This document shows, one piece after another, positions 11,129-22,659 of a DNA stretch of 31,579 nt (its first letter is position 1; every line of letters starts with the position of its first letter). The stretch spans positions 10,074-41,652 of the forward strand of contig JAAOMT010000093.1 in assembly GCA_016748015.1 (NCBI GenBank). The letters run 5' to 3'. This DNA comes from Geosiphon pyriformis. Its lineage: Eukaryota > Glomeromycota > Glomeromycetes > Archaeosporales > Geosiphonaceae. A program made the translations under genes and the position numbers. The notes under the pieces are model-generated. The model saw nothing but the letters and a program-made list of their open reading frames with translations. It ran no database searches and was not told the DNA's origin.

Positions 11129-12692
11129 CTAATCATTTAAAGTTCTTTTACAATCATTAATCTCTACGGACCAATATGGACCTTTATGGGTTGCCGATCC
11201 CAAACTTCCTAGACCCAGAGAATTTGAACATTGCTAAAATGATAAAATGATAAAACAATGAAACGGATTAATACTGATTTTTTAAATTAGTCATTGTCAA
11301 ATTCTAAGATATGCAAATAAATATTTCCTCATTTGCTTAAAAACTCACCGGATTTTCGCGCAGATATTTTCCAGATTGATCTTTTATTGCTTCACATTTA
11401 AAAGTATAAAATTGACTAATTCCATGAGATTGAATCCAATACTCTGTATCAAAATGTATATATCCTTGATGTATTTGAGGACTATGTGGAATAGAGTCAT
11501 TGTCCAGAACAACTCGTCGCACAATTAGATTTTCTGTTACAAGTTTGGCAAAAGCTTTATCTCCAATACGAGGTTGCCCAAATGTATACACGTTAATATC
11601 TTTGGATCTAAATGATTGGCTTTGAAATTTTAAGGCTAATGCTGTAAATATTGCATATACTAAATAAGAAGTAAATTATAAAAAGAAATTAAAAAAAGTT
11701 ATTTTAACTTCTACTCTTCAAAACAAAAAGCATTAAAATAAAAATATTTTCTCTTTCTTTGAGATATATTTACATACCACCACCAGAATCAAACCCAGTC
11801 ATACTTAAAGAAAAGTTTATATTCTTATTTATCTCTGTTAACACTCGATCAATCAATACTTTTCGATGGTTTTGAAAAATTTTAAAAAATCCTTGATGAA
11901 CTTTTGAAGATTGATCAAAAAGGTATTGAATTAATGTCATATCTCTAATGATATGATCCGCTGGTTCGTAACCACGAAAACTGAAAATTATTTCCGATTT
12001 CACCACATCTTTTTTTGCTATTACTAAAAAAAATATTATCATTTCAATTAATAATAGTTAAAAGAGTTTAGAAAATTTTTATGATATTTAAACTGAGTAC
12101 CTTGAATATCATCAGAAGAATATATAACTCGTTCGGCTTGCAAAGGTATACCACAATAAATACGTTTTGCGGATTTTCCGTATAATTCGATTTTTCCACT
12201 AACATTCTGATCAATTTCTTCCTTAATTCCTCGATCTGGGTCAGCTTCAGTAAATAGTGTTCCATCATTTTGAAGTAGAAAAGGATTTGTATTTTCGAAG
12301 GAATTTGAAGCTAGTTGAAAATTTATTCCATCTTGACTTGATGAATCGACTGAGGATCCTTGTAAATTATCAGTTACAGATAGTGAAAGCGCCAAGTCAC
12401 CTATCTCTTGTGAACTAGATATTCCAGCTAATGTTTTAACTTCTTGGTCATTATTATCAAAAAAATTATTACTAGAAATAAAAATAGGATCCAAGTTTAA
12501 ATTGATATTATCGTTCAAAGGAAATAATTCAAATGAATTATCCCTTTTAGAAATACTTGTGGATATAGGTTTTGCATATGCAATTGAATTTATGAAAAAT
12601 AAGATTAAAAATATTGTAATGTTTCGCCGATTAAAACTTTGAAAGTAATCTTTGGATTGATACTTTCTTTGAGAGATAATATAATTAAGCAT
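11129..12692 (-). CDS. Secreted class-3 lipase-fold protein lacking the catalytic serine
   Basis: Four exons join in phase to 417 residues: 12692-12101, 12023-11778, 11659-11349 and 11233-11129 (introns 77, 118 and 115 nt). Residues 25-40 (ITIFLILFFINSIAYA) form a signal peptide. A dibasic KR at 49-50 could be a Kex2-type processing site. A low-complexity Asn/Ser/Asp-rich linker runs to about 155. The lipase-3 fold follows: EIIFSFRGYEPAD strand, nucleophile elbow at 274-279, YTFGQPRIG at 304-312, acid position D334 in DNDSIPH, and H399 in THKGPYW. The elbow reads GFDSGG instead of GHSLGG, with Asp where the nucleophile should be, so ordinary hydrolysis looks unlikely. The last exon was chosen because it restores the HxGPY motif in phase. 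A nearer acceptor (11304) gives a shorter tail without it. The first acceptor TTTTTAG/TAATAG is tandem and may yield two isoforms. Secretion is predicted; function is unknown. Confidence 0.8.
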
Positions 12693-14083
12693 AGAGAATA
12701 AATAATTAAAGAGATTTTTTCAATGGATTTGTATTGTTGATTTTGAATTGAGAATGAAATAAACCTGCAAACAAAAAAAAATTTATCATATTTATAAGTT
12801 TCAGCTAAATAAAAATTTAAAAGCTCATTTTGTTTTATTTAAAAAAGACTCACTTGAAAAAGAAAGTTTCTAATTTATCCTAAAATTTTAAGAGTTAATC
12901 CATTATCAGAAACACTTTGGTAGTTTTCTTTGAATTTTTTTGATATAGATATGGTTTTTGGTACTTTGAATTTTCCTAAACTATAGTCTATGATATTCAA
13001 ACTCTTTCTTTTCCGAAATATTAGGAGGTTATTCGAGACTGTGAATGGAAAAACATTAAAATTATTAGTAAGTCGATTCGAACGCGGAATACGTCCCCGC
13101 TGGTGCGAAATTGATTTTAGAGTAAAAATATATTTTAGACGACTAAAAGCCTATTATTTATTTTTAATAAAATGTCTTAATTTGATATTTTGAAATTTGA
13201 AATTATTTTGTCATCGGAAAAACTTTCTTTATCTTTGAGATATAAAATGTATATAAATTTAAAGTGCAAGAATAACTGTGTTAAAATTTTTTATCACTAG
13301 ATAAAAGTCCGTGGTACACGTATATCCTTCTCATGTTTTAAGAAGCATTGGATATTTCATTTAACTATTATTCTTGGAAAAGAATTTGAAATAACTTAAT
13401 TTTCTTCAAGATATTTCAATTCCATAAAAATTTAGAGATAATTTTGCTATTAAAAGATTTCTTGGTTTCCTATTAATGTGAGAGAAAGTTGCCATTGAGG
13501 CTTTAAGTTTCAATTAAATTTCTTTCTTTCTTCTGTAAAAAAAAGAGCTTAATTTTTCAAGTCTTTAATAGATGAAACTAATTTAAAAGATCAAGAGATA
13601 AAATAGCTAGCCAAGAATTTTTGAAATTTTCAACCAAATATTTATTGAAGTTAGTCAGATTTTTTCCAAGACTTATTAGTCATGAAACTAAAAGAATAAA
13701 CAATGGTATAATAGTATTTAAGTTGAACTTCAAATCTTTTTTTGTGCAAGATCAATTCTGTTCTGTATTCTTATGATTAATGATTTTGAACACATTACCA
13801 TGATAAGGAATATCAAAAGTTTCTATCTAAATGTAATATCTAGCAAGATAAAGGATTAAAAATAATTTTTTTGCGATGGAAGAAAGCTAATAAGAAAATA
13901 ATTTAATAAAAAGAAAAAGATATAACAACTATTATAAACGTTAAAAAGCCTATTAAACATGCTATCTTTCTTTCAAAAAATTACCAACTTTCCTGGTGTA
14001 CAAAATATTAACAAAGGACATAATCTTTTATTTAGATATTCTAGTTATATATAACTACACTTTTATATTAGATCTCAATTCCT
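12693..14083. other. Intergenic region upstream of the lipase-like gene
   Basis: This is the 5' side of the minus-strand lipase-like gene and, on the other side, of the N-terminal fragment at 14084. A 67-codon plus-strand frame (12990-13193, with SRFERGIRPRWCEIDFR) has a less AT-rich core near 13070-13115 but no recognisable family. It is not called as a gene. Confidence 0.35.
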
Positions 14084-14251
14084 ATGATTGCGGCTTTACC
14101 AATCAATGCGAGTAACTTTTCAAAAAGAAAAATTTCCTTGGAGACGGCAAATGAAACCTTTGGGCGAAAATTCCAGCCCCTCAATTTTCATAACTCGTCT
14201 TCTTTTGAAGATTCCTCTGAATTGATTTCATTTATTTCTGGACTAATATAA
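14084..14251 (+). pseudogene. N-terminal exon fragment resembling the secreted lipase-like gene
   Basis: A 55-codon frame begins MIAALPINASNFSKRKISLE and ends in TAA. Its start aligns with the mature N terminus of the gene at 11129-12692: ALPINASNFSKRK against AKPISTSISKRD, keeping the Pro-Ile, the serines and the dibasic KR. The part after it is also Asn/Ser-rich (FHNSSSFEDSSELIS). No hydrophobic signal peptide precedes it in frame, because a TAG lies five codons upstream of the ATG. No lipase-fold exons were found downstream. It therefore looks like an isolated first-exon remnant that once faced the intact gene head to head. A short independent secreted-peptide gene with an upstream signal exon is possible but not seen. 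Confidence 0.4.
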
Positions 14252-16462
14252 TAATCTGTAAAATTCTAATTCAAACTTTATATTTTTATAAGAGATTGAA
14301 TAAAACTAATGAGTAAAAAAGAATATTTTATTTTATGTCTTTTTTAATTCATTGAATTCAAATTTTTTGTTTCAAATTCAATTTATAAAAATACATTAAA
14401 TCAAATTTTTGATAAATACAATTAGATTTTGAAGGGAAATAAAAAAATCAACTAGTCTACCTTGTGTTTTAAATATATAGTGCATGCAAAATGAACAAAA
14501 TAAAAATTATAATTTATTTGAATTAAGTGACATGCTTGTTATTACATTTATCTTATTTTATTTAGAAAGAGGACAAATTTGGATTATTTGCATTTTTAAA
14601 TTTAAATTTGCCTTTTTTTTCAATCATTCTTTATATAAATTTATATTGGATAAAACCAAATAATTTGAATTCATAATAATTTTTACATCGACGTAAACAA
14701 TTAAAAAAAAGTTATAAAGAATTATAAAACGCCAACTTTAATTTATAATGAACAACCCGTGGAATTTTTCAGGTAAAAGAAAAAAGGAAAATATTGTTAA
14801 AGAGCTATTTTTATTGTCGTGAACAACAAATTTTCCCGAAAAATTTTGCTAGCAAAATTCTCAAGATTTAAAACATTTCTCCATTTTTGAATAATAAAAG
14901 ATTTAATTTTGAAATATCTAAAAAAATCAAACCATTTTTAAAAAATACTATTACAACTAAATATTTTGCTTGAAAACACTATTTGGAACATTTTTTTAAA
15001 TTTTGAACTTTATTATTCCAGTTTAAATGATAAAAAAGTAGTGTTCAAACAAAAATCTGACCATCTTCAAATTTTTGTTCAGCATATATCACAATAGCAG
15101 TTTTAGTTTCACTTTCCTGAAAGTCGCAAAAAAAGGTATTTTCATAGGATATATTGCCAAACCATTAGTTCAAATCCTTTGATTACAAACTATTATCAAA
15201 AAAATTTTGACAATTACGTCTCGGCATCTTTGAACCCAGGTTTAAAATGATAGTTCGATTACTTCTTTATGTGAGATAATTTTTTGTTAATTCAAATGTT
15301 GATATAGACGAAATGAGGTTATATCCCAGAATTTATAAGTAATTCCTGTATAAAAAAAATCCCAACTATTAAGAGCGGTTTTCAAATATTTTCATTTAAA
15401 AAACCAATAAATCATGTCTATCTTTTCTCATTTTTATAAAGTAATATTCAAATGAACCAAAAATTTTTATAATATTTTATTTAATTTTCTATATTGTTCA
15501 ATTTTAGGAAGCTTGTAAATTTCTTTATATTTAATTTTTATTGCAAAATGGCAAATTTTATGGAAAGAACCATAAAAAAAAAGTTTCCTTTAGTTATCAA
15601 ATAAGAGTTTCTTTGTTTGAAATGTGATATTATAATAAGTGCAAATTTGATTGTTTTAAATTTTAATTTCAATCAAAAAAAAAAGAAGAAAGTTTTCAAT
15701 GTTTAAATAAAATAAGGAGGCAAAACTAGATTTTCCAAGTTTATTAGAAAATATTTCCATTTAAAAAGTAATTTTAAAAGAAATTATTTTATTAAAGAGT
15801 TAGTGTCTCGAATTTGAGATCAAAACTTTTACATCTTTCTTGAACCTCTCAAAGTTTTCTTTTTGAATATTTTTTAAAGTGTACCTTTTTTATTTCATTA
15901 CCCCAGTAAAAAACCAAAATATCATTTAAATATTATAGTTTTAATGTCATTCAGCTATTAAGAATTTTATGGTTTTAGCGCTAATAAAAACTTTCACATC
16001 AAGGATTACTTTGTACATAAAATTTAATGGTTTTACAAGCTTCAAGAAGCTTGTAAAAATCAATATGCTTTGCTCTGAATCCTTCAATACATCTCAGTCT
16101 TGCTAAATTTGCTTCGTATTGACTCTTTTGTAAATTTTTAATTCCCTCCCCCCCCCATCTTCTCTCATTCCGAGTTTGACTGACCAGAATCAATTTATTC
16201 TTAGATCCCTTAATAAGACAATAGGGCGAACAATTTTTTATTTAAATTGCTTTAAATCAAAGATTTTAGAACCTTTGAGTAAAAGACAAGAGCTTACAGA
16301 AGAGGTAGCAGAAATTTATTCGTTTAAAATAAATTTCAATAAAAATTGTCCATAATGTTGTGTCATTAGTGATTATGATGCAATTTGTAAACTTCAATGT
16401 TTAAAAAGCCGATAATTTTGATACGGTCTAGGTCTAGCAAACACCATCTGTAACCTTAGAAC
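14252..16462. other. AT-rich intergenic region
   Basis: No gene was recognised. A minus-strand frame at 15999-16193 ends LLEACKTIKFYVQSNP and contains a 9-C homopolymer near its start. Its coding status is doubtful, because part of it is the palindrome at 16031-16058. Confidence 0.35.
16031..16058. repeat. 28-bp near-perfect palindrome
   Basis: TTTTACAAGCTTC, a two-base centre AA, then GAAGCTTGTAAAA: 13-bp perfect arms. In RNA it would form a strong hairpin on either strand. Confidence 0.7.
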
Positions 16463-16522
16463 TAGGGTTAGGGTTAGGGTTAGGGTTAGGGATAGGGATA
16501 GGGATAGGGATAGGGATAGGGA
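16463..16522 (+). repeat. Interstitial telomere-like hexamer array
   Basis: Ten uninterrupted hexamers occur: four TAGGGT units (TTAGGG register) followed by six TAGGGA units (ATAGGG). TTAGGG is the telomere repeat of most filamentous fungi. The second block is a homogenised one-base variant. It lies 220 bp upstream of the ATG of the Sel1-kinase gene, with the G-rich strand reading toward that gene. Confidence 0.9.
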
Positions 16523-16742
16523 TTTTCGAAAGCATAGTTAACCTTTTTAAGCATTTAGAGTCATTTGAGTCCCTGAAGATCTGTACCCTTTTAAGCAAGC
16601 GTCTATTTTCAAAAATTTCTAGCGTTTCAAATTTCTTAAAGGCCAAGCCTTTTCAAGAACGTGATTATGGATTGAATTCTTATTTATTATTAAGACGAGC
16701 TCTTTTAAATCTCCTTCTTTACCCAAACAAAATACTCAAAAC

Positions 16743-19143
16743 ATGTCCTCAACTTCATCCATTGAAAATGCAACTTCACCCCTCGACTGGCTTGAAGGAG
16801 CATTAATTGTCATCAAAGAAAACTTGTCTATTTTTCCAGCTAGTGAATATTCAAAAGTTGCTGAGTTGGTGAAAATATATCTTGAGCGCGATCAGAAAAC
16901 ACCTGAAAATTTATTCGATCGCTTGAATAATAAAAGTTCAAAGCGTTCAATAGATTATATTGCCCTCGGCTTTTGTTTAGAACATGGGATTGGGACTATT
17001 CCCAATTTAAAAAAGGCGTTTTTAGAATTTCAAAAAGCAGCGAATGCAAAAGATTCTTTTGGACAATTTTTTTTAGGTTATTGTTATGATAGCGGAATCG
17101 GTACTGTACAAGATCGAGAAAAAGCATTTGATATCTATTCAAAAGCAGCCGAGGCGGGTAATACAAATGCACAAAACGTTCTTGCCCTTTGTTATGATAA
17201 CGGATTAGGAACAACGAAGAATAGGGAAAAAGCATTTAAACTCTATTCGAAAGTAGCAGACGCGGGACATACAATTGCACAAACCAGGCTTAGAACATAT
17301 TGTCTACACGGACTGCAAACAATGAAAGATCTGGAAAAAGTGGGAAATCCAAGTTCTCAAACTAATATTGAAATGTATTATCAAAACGGATGGGGAATAA
17401 CGAAAAGTCTAGAAGAAACTTTTGAGTTTTATTTAAAAGCAGCAGAGGTGGGAAATCAAATTGCACAATACAACCTTGGATGGTGCTATCAAAATGGATG
17501 GGGAACCACAAAAAATTTAGAAAAAGCATTTGAAATCTATTCAAAAGCAGCAGAGACAAATAACTCAAGTTATCGAAATAATTTTCCTGATTTGAATGTC
17601 CTAGACCTCATTTTAAAGGATCAAAATAGTCTAGAACGTTTTATTTTACAATTTCAATATAGAGGATTAAAATCCCTGGGAAATTCTAAAGGAGAGTTTT
17701 TAGATTTTGAAGCTTTCTTTGACCTGCTTTCAGATGAATTCAAGTGTCTTAAATGTGGTAACTTGGGCATAATCATTACTGGATCTCCTATATGTCCATT
17801 TTGTGATACTGATAAAAGTGATAATAATGTATTTGAGGCTGGCTTGCCGAAATGTCCAGGATGCAACAGTACATTAAAAGATCCACTTTGGTGTAACTCT
17901 TGTGAATCATCACGATTTTCAAAGATTTGGAGAACATGGGATAGTGGAGAAGATAATATTGATAAATATATAGAATATACACAGAATAATTCTGAAAACT
18001 CCAGGGAATGTCTAGAATGGATTTCTCCCAATGAGATTGAATTTTTAGATAAAGTGGGAGAGGGAGGATTTAGTATTGTTAAAAAAGGTAGTTGGGAGAG
18101 AGGCAAAATTCTATTTTGGGACGAGAAAAATCAAAAATATGAGCGGAGTGGTGTTACTAAAGTTGTTTTGAAATATTTTAAAGATAAACAAAATAAAAAA
18201 TATATTAATTCAGATGAGGTATTTTCTTTTAAAAAACCTATGCTATTTTTATTATTCCAATTTCTTTTTCTAATAATAGAAAACGTATTCAAATAGTTGA
18301 TTGCTTATCTTACCTGTGCCTCGTGCAAATACATCCTTGAATGCTATGGAATAACCAAAGATGTCATAACTGATGAATTTGTTATGGTTTTATCATTTGC
18401 GGAACATGGAGACCTTAGAGCTTTTCTCAAGATGAAGGAAACCACTCTTACTTGGGAAATGTTTCTTCGTATTCTATTTCAAATCGCTAGTGGGCTAAGA
18501 TTCATTCATAATTCAAAATTGGTGCATGGGAACTTACATCCTGGAAATATTCTTGTTTTGAAATCAAACCCCTTAAAAATTGTCATTGGTAGCCTAGGAG
18601 TCTGTCGTCCTGCCAATTACCCTCAAAAGTCTGGGGAAATTTTTGGTGTTATTCGATACCTAGCACCTGAAATTTGTAACTTGTCCCCTCATACGAAGTA
18701 TAGCAATATTTATAGTTGTGCCATCATTTCCTGGGAAATTATATCGGGAGAAAGACCGTGGAATCGTGTTATAGATCATATATCCATTCAATTATATACA
18801 ATTCAGGGAAAGCGCCTCCCAATCCAAAAGCATATACCTCAATGTATTAAGGAAATAATTGAAAAAAATTGGGATGATAAACCGCACTGTCGTGATAGTG
18901 CAGAAGAACTTCAACAAAGAGTTATTGCTGCTCGTGATAACTGTGACTTGTATGGATTTATCCGTGAAAAAAAAATTAAAATCGAAAAGGTACAAGATAC
19001 GATGCATTCTAGAAGTCGTAGTATCTCGAGCCCTGAACTTTCTGAAAATGGTAAGCCTTTTCACTTATTATTATTATTATTATTTAAAAGGTTTCTTTAA
19101 TTTAAAAGGCCTTTTTTTAGAGTTGGATTTGGCGTTTGGTTAA
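16743..19143 (+). CDS. Sel1-repeat / double zinc-ribbon / pseudokinase fusion
   Basis: Exons 16743-18218, 18297-19050 and probably 19121-19143 give 750 residues. Five or six Sel1 repeats span about 72-275, with signatures such as GYCYDSGIGT and AFEIYSKAAE. Four CxxC knuckles follow (CLKC 335, CPFC 351, CPGC 371, CNSC 384), i.e. two zinc ribbons. A TKL-like kinase domain starts near 430: glycine loop GEGGFS (439-444) and VVLK with K477 are kept. The catalytic loop reads HGNLHPGN (569-576), so the HRD Asp is Asn. DFG is SLG (591-593), and the F-helix DIYSFG is NIYSCA. APE (615-617) is kept. This is a predicted pseudokinase, probably a scaffold or signalling adaptor. The 78-nt intron keeps the frame and its only in-frame stop is the acceptor TAG. 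The third exon rests on a good donor GTAAGC and a CTTTTTTTAG acceptor. Without it the protein ends a few residues differently. Confidence 0.85.
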
Positions 19144-19424
19144 GTAAGCAATGATAAATTAATCCATGGTCGATGATTCATAGTCCATAGTATATTTTTC
19201 CTAATTGGGTACATACATTTCAAAATAATTGTGGTTCTTTAAACCTAATCTGATTAGAATTTTTGAATATTTTTAAAAATTTATATGCGAGTGTCAAACT
19301 ATTAAGGACGGTTTCCATTACATACTTTAGAGTTAGACATGCTTGGCGTGTCAATATTACATAACCAATAATTTTACCTCCATAAACTTTAATCTTATAA
19401 ATAGCGTGGAATTTTATTCTTTAG

Positions 19425-19503
19425 CAGAGAGCGTTATGATGAATATGAAAAAATAGATATATTTATTCGTTCTTATGCTCCTAGAGAATTGAATTGGGAA
19501 TAA
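19425..19503 (+). other. Candidate alternative terminal exon
   Basis: After a TTCTTTAG acceptor, a frame reads RERYDEYEKIDIFIRSYAPR and ends ELNWE before TAA. It looks coding and lies just downstream of the pseudokinase gene. Joining it needs a phase-2 donor, for which only a weak GTTTGG inside the proposed last exon (19133) fits. It may be a true 3' exon, part of another isoform, or a remnant. Confidence 0.3.
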
Positions 19504-21680
19504 GAGGTTTTGAATCTTTTTTGAGAATCAAAAAACTTTCTCTCATTTTTAAAATATAAAATATTTTAATTTTCTATGAATATTTTGGATCACAAATTAG
19601 AAAATAGATTTTCAACAATAAGCGACTTTAATAATTGAATAAGATAAAGCTAAAATAAGCAAATAAAATAAATGAAAATTAATATTAATTTTTTAAAGTG
19701 AATTGATAAATTTTGATCTATTTTATTATTTTAGAAAAATAGTTAGGCTATTAATAAAATTGTGAATTTCAGAAAAACTCTTATTCAGAATTAAGTAATC
19801 ATATTTTGTTTTGCTTAAAAACAAAAACAATAAAAAATGTTAATTTAGTTATTGAAATATTTTGTAGTTATATAAAAATTGGCATTTAAAGCTGTAAAAT
19901 AGTAGTTTATAATTTTCTAATTTTAAACGATGAGTTTATTTTTGACCAGTTATTAAAATATTTTCCTAATTTAAATGATATAGAGCACCTATTGAGCTTT
20001 TTTAAAAAGTTTTTTTTAACAAATATTAGTTTTACTTATTTTTTTATTAAGTTAATAATAATTTTGCAAAATGTAAAATTTAAAACTATAAATTTTAACT
20101 CATAGATACAACTTAGAAGTAAAAAAAAAAAAACTTTTATTAAAATGTGTTGATAATAGTTTGTTTTAAAATTGGTTTTGATAATGAAATCAATTAAATA
20201 AAAATTTTAATTAATTATTTGTATTGCTGATTTGTTAATTTCTATTATTATATGCTTTAAAAGTTTTCAACTTAAAAAACTATTTTAATTACAATTTTTC
20301 TCTTGAAAAATAATGTAAACAAAGATTAATTTAGTTTTTTAATCGAAACCTTTCCTCCATTAAAATTAGAATGAGAGTCAAATGCATCTGAAAATTTTAT
20401 CAAATTTGAGTATTTTCTTACATGTTCGCATCTTATAATTGTGGTTTATCTATTTGCCACTTTATTACTGAACCTTTTAATGTGAGATTCACCCTTTAAG
20501 CCCTTGATCAACTTGGAATCTAAAATATATTATATACAATTTTTATTAGATTTATTTTTACATTGTTATACTTTTATTAAATTATTTTAAAAAAGTATTA
20601 TTCAAGTTTACAATAATAAAATTTTTTAAAAAAATAAAAAATAAAAAAAAAATTGATTAAAATCAAAAATCTTTAATAAAATTAAATATTAATTTTTAAA
20701 TATACAAATTATAAAAGTATTAATTACTTAATATTATTTAGCATTTTTTTATTATGTAAAATGTTGAAAAAAAAATTTAAAATAAACAAATTATTTTATT
20801 TAATTATTAAATAGTAAATGAAATAAAATAAAATATTTTTAATTTTAGTTTAAAATTATTATATTATAAGTAAATTATATTAAATAAAAATTTAATTTAA
20901 AAAATTAATAAAATATTAAATATTTGAATTAAATAATAATAACTATCGGAATAATTAAAATTTGTAATCATTTCAAAGTAAGTTTTAAGAAAATAAAATA
21001 TAATTTTTAATTATTATCGTATTAATTATAATTAAATATAATAGTTGTTTAATTCTTTTAATTATAATGATACTTTTATTAAAAAATTTTGAAACTATAT
21101 TTTATTAAGAAAAAAAATTTATTTTTGAAAAACCGATTTCTCAATTTTTTTTATTCAAATTAATAATATTATTATTACATGTATTAAAATTTTTAAAAAT
21201 ATTTCAAATTTTCAATTTAAAAGTTAAAAATATATATTCATAAAATATATTTTAAAGTTTTTCTAATATATATATTCAAATACTTTGTAATTTTTAAGTT
21301 ATTGCATCGTTTCTCAACATTTTTTTCACATATTTCTTTGATTCTTTAAACTGTTCCATTTCAGTCGTCAGTTTCACGCAGTTCATACCTTTAGCGGTGG
21401 AATGAGAATATTTATTATAATTTTTACGATCATAATAATGGAGGCTTTCTTATTGCTAATTCTATAATAAAATGGAAAACTTATAAATGTAAGCTTTTCT
21501 TCTCTAAAAAATAGTATTTTGTTTTAAAATATACAAATAATTAATTAATTGATTATAATGTTCATAAAATTTCTTTGTAAATTTGATTATCATATTATTA
21601 TTTTAATTTATTATTCATATTTATAATTTCATATTGTCATAAATTAAAATAATGTGTTGGAAAAATTTTAATTATAAAAA

Positions 21681-21707
21681 TTTTGATTTTGATTTTGATT
21701 TTGATTT
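21681..21707 (+). repeat. TTTTGA hexamer microsatellite
   Basis: Four tandem TTTTGA units plus a partial unit. Confidence 0.85.
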
Positions 21708-21791
21708 AATCTGATAGGAAATACAAAAATAAACTATAATTTGTGATTGTCAAATCAATTTAACAAATTCAATTAATAAATTTTAAAATTC

Positions 21792-21840
21792 AATAATAAT
21801 AATAATAACAATAATAATAATAATAATAATAATAATAATT
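21792..21840 (+). repeat. AAT trinucleotide microsatellite
   Basis: About 16 AAT units with a single AAC interruption. Confidence 0.9.
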
Positions 21841-22659
21841 AAAAACCTTGAGAAAGCAGTTAAATGGTAGTTAAAGCTAAAAAAAAATCCAAGAATATAA
21901 ACGAAAACGTCTACAAATTTTATCTTTTTTTTAAGTCTATGTATTAATCTCGATTTTATTTTATTTAAAATTCTTTTTAAGAGTTTAAAATAAATTGTAA
22001 ATTATTGGCGGTTAAAATTCTTTGCGGTAAAAAAAGTATCTATTAGAATTAAAATATCTATCATATATGAGTTTTGCATTAAACCTTTAAATTATTATAT
22101 TATTTGGAAAATTTATCTTTCGAGTGTGGTGCATTGAAATGCCTATTGGTTGAAATTTAAAGCCAAAGTGGAGTTGATTGTGATCTTAAATTGTTTAGAT
22201 CTTATTAAGTTTTATTCAAATCCACGACTTGTATAGCAATCATGTAGAGATTTAAGCTCTTTGTGCAAACTTTCTAATTTCCAAGTGAAAAATGCGAAAA
22301 ATTTTTCAATGTCAATGTCATTGTTATTATTATCATTTTATTAGATTTACCTTAATTAATTATTCAAATCCCGAAATGATACCGAGCAAAAGTAAGATAT
22401 GACAAAAACGGTCAATTAATTTAAATAGTTAAAATAATCTCCAAGGACACTTGATTGACTAAAAAAGGATAATCTTTCGAATGATCATCTAATCAATTAA
22501 CAACAACGTGACTTTCTTTTGATATATCACATTAATTAAATTTAATGGAGCTTTTTAATTAATTGATCATCGATATATATAAGGATAATTGTTAATTGTT
22601 AAAAGGGTTATTACTATTTCTTTAAACTGAAAAAAAGTCTTCAATATCAAAAAAAAATT

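Larger units (their letters stand above)
19504..22659. other. Long AT-rich intergenic region
   Basis: About 3.1 kb is dominated by A/T homopolymers, most extreme at 20530-21300. One small less AT-rich patch (about 21360-21470) could encode a short frame, but nothing was identified. Microsatellites lie at 21681-21707 and 21792-21840. Confidence 0.4.

Noticed and set aside
11268-11303. Nearer last exon for the lipase-like gene at 11129-12692
   Set aside because: It uses a 45-nt intron and gives a tail without the HxGPY motif, while the acceptor at 11234 restores that motif in phase.
13065-13115. tRNA-like TTCGAAC / TTCGAATC loop sequence
   Set aside because: The bases flanking the loop on either strand do not pair into a T stem, and no acceptor or anticodon arms could be found.
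12990-13193. 67-codon plus-strand frame as a gene
   Set aside because: No recognisable motif; most codons are Ile/Phe/Leu/Lys/Arg as expected by chance, although the core is less AT-rich.
15999-16193. 64-codon minus-strand frame
   Set aside because: It overlaps a palindrome and a C homopolymer, and no family is recognisable.
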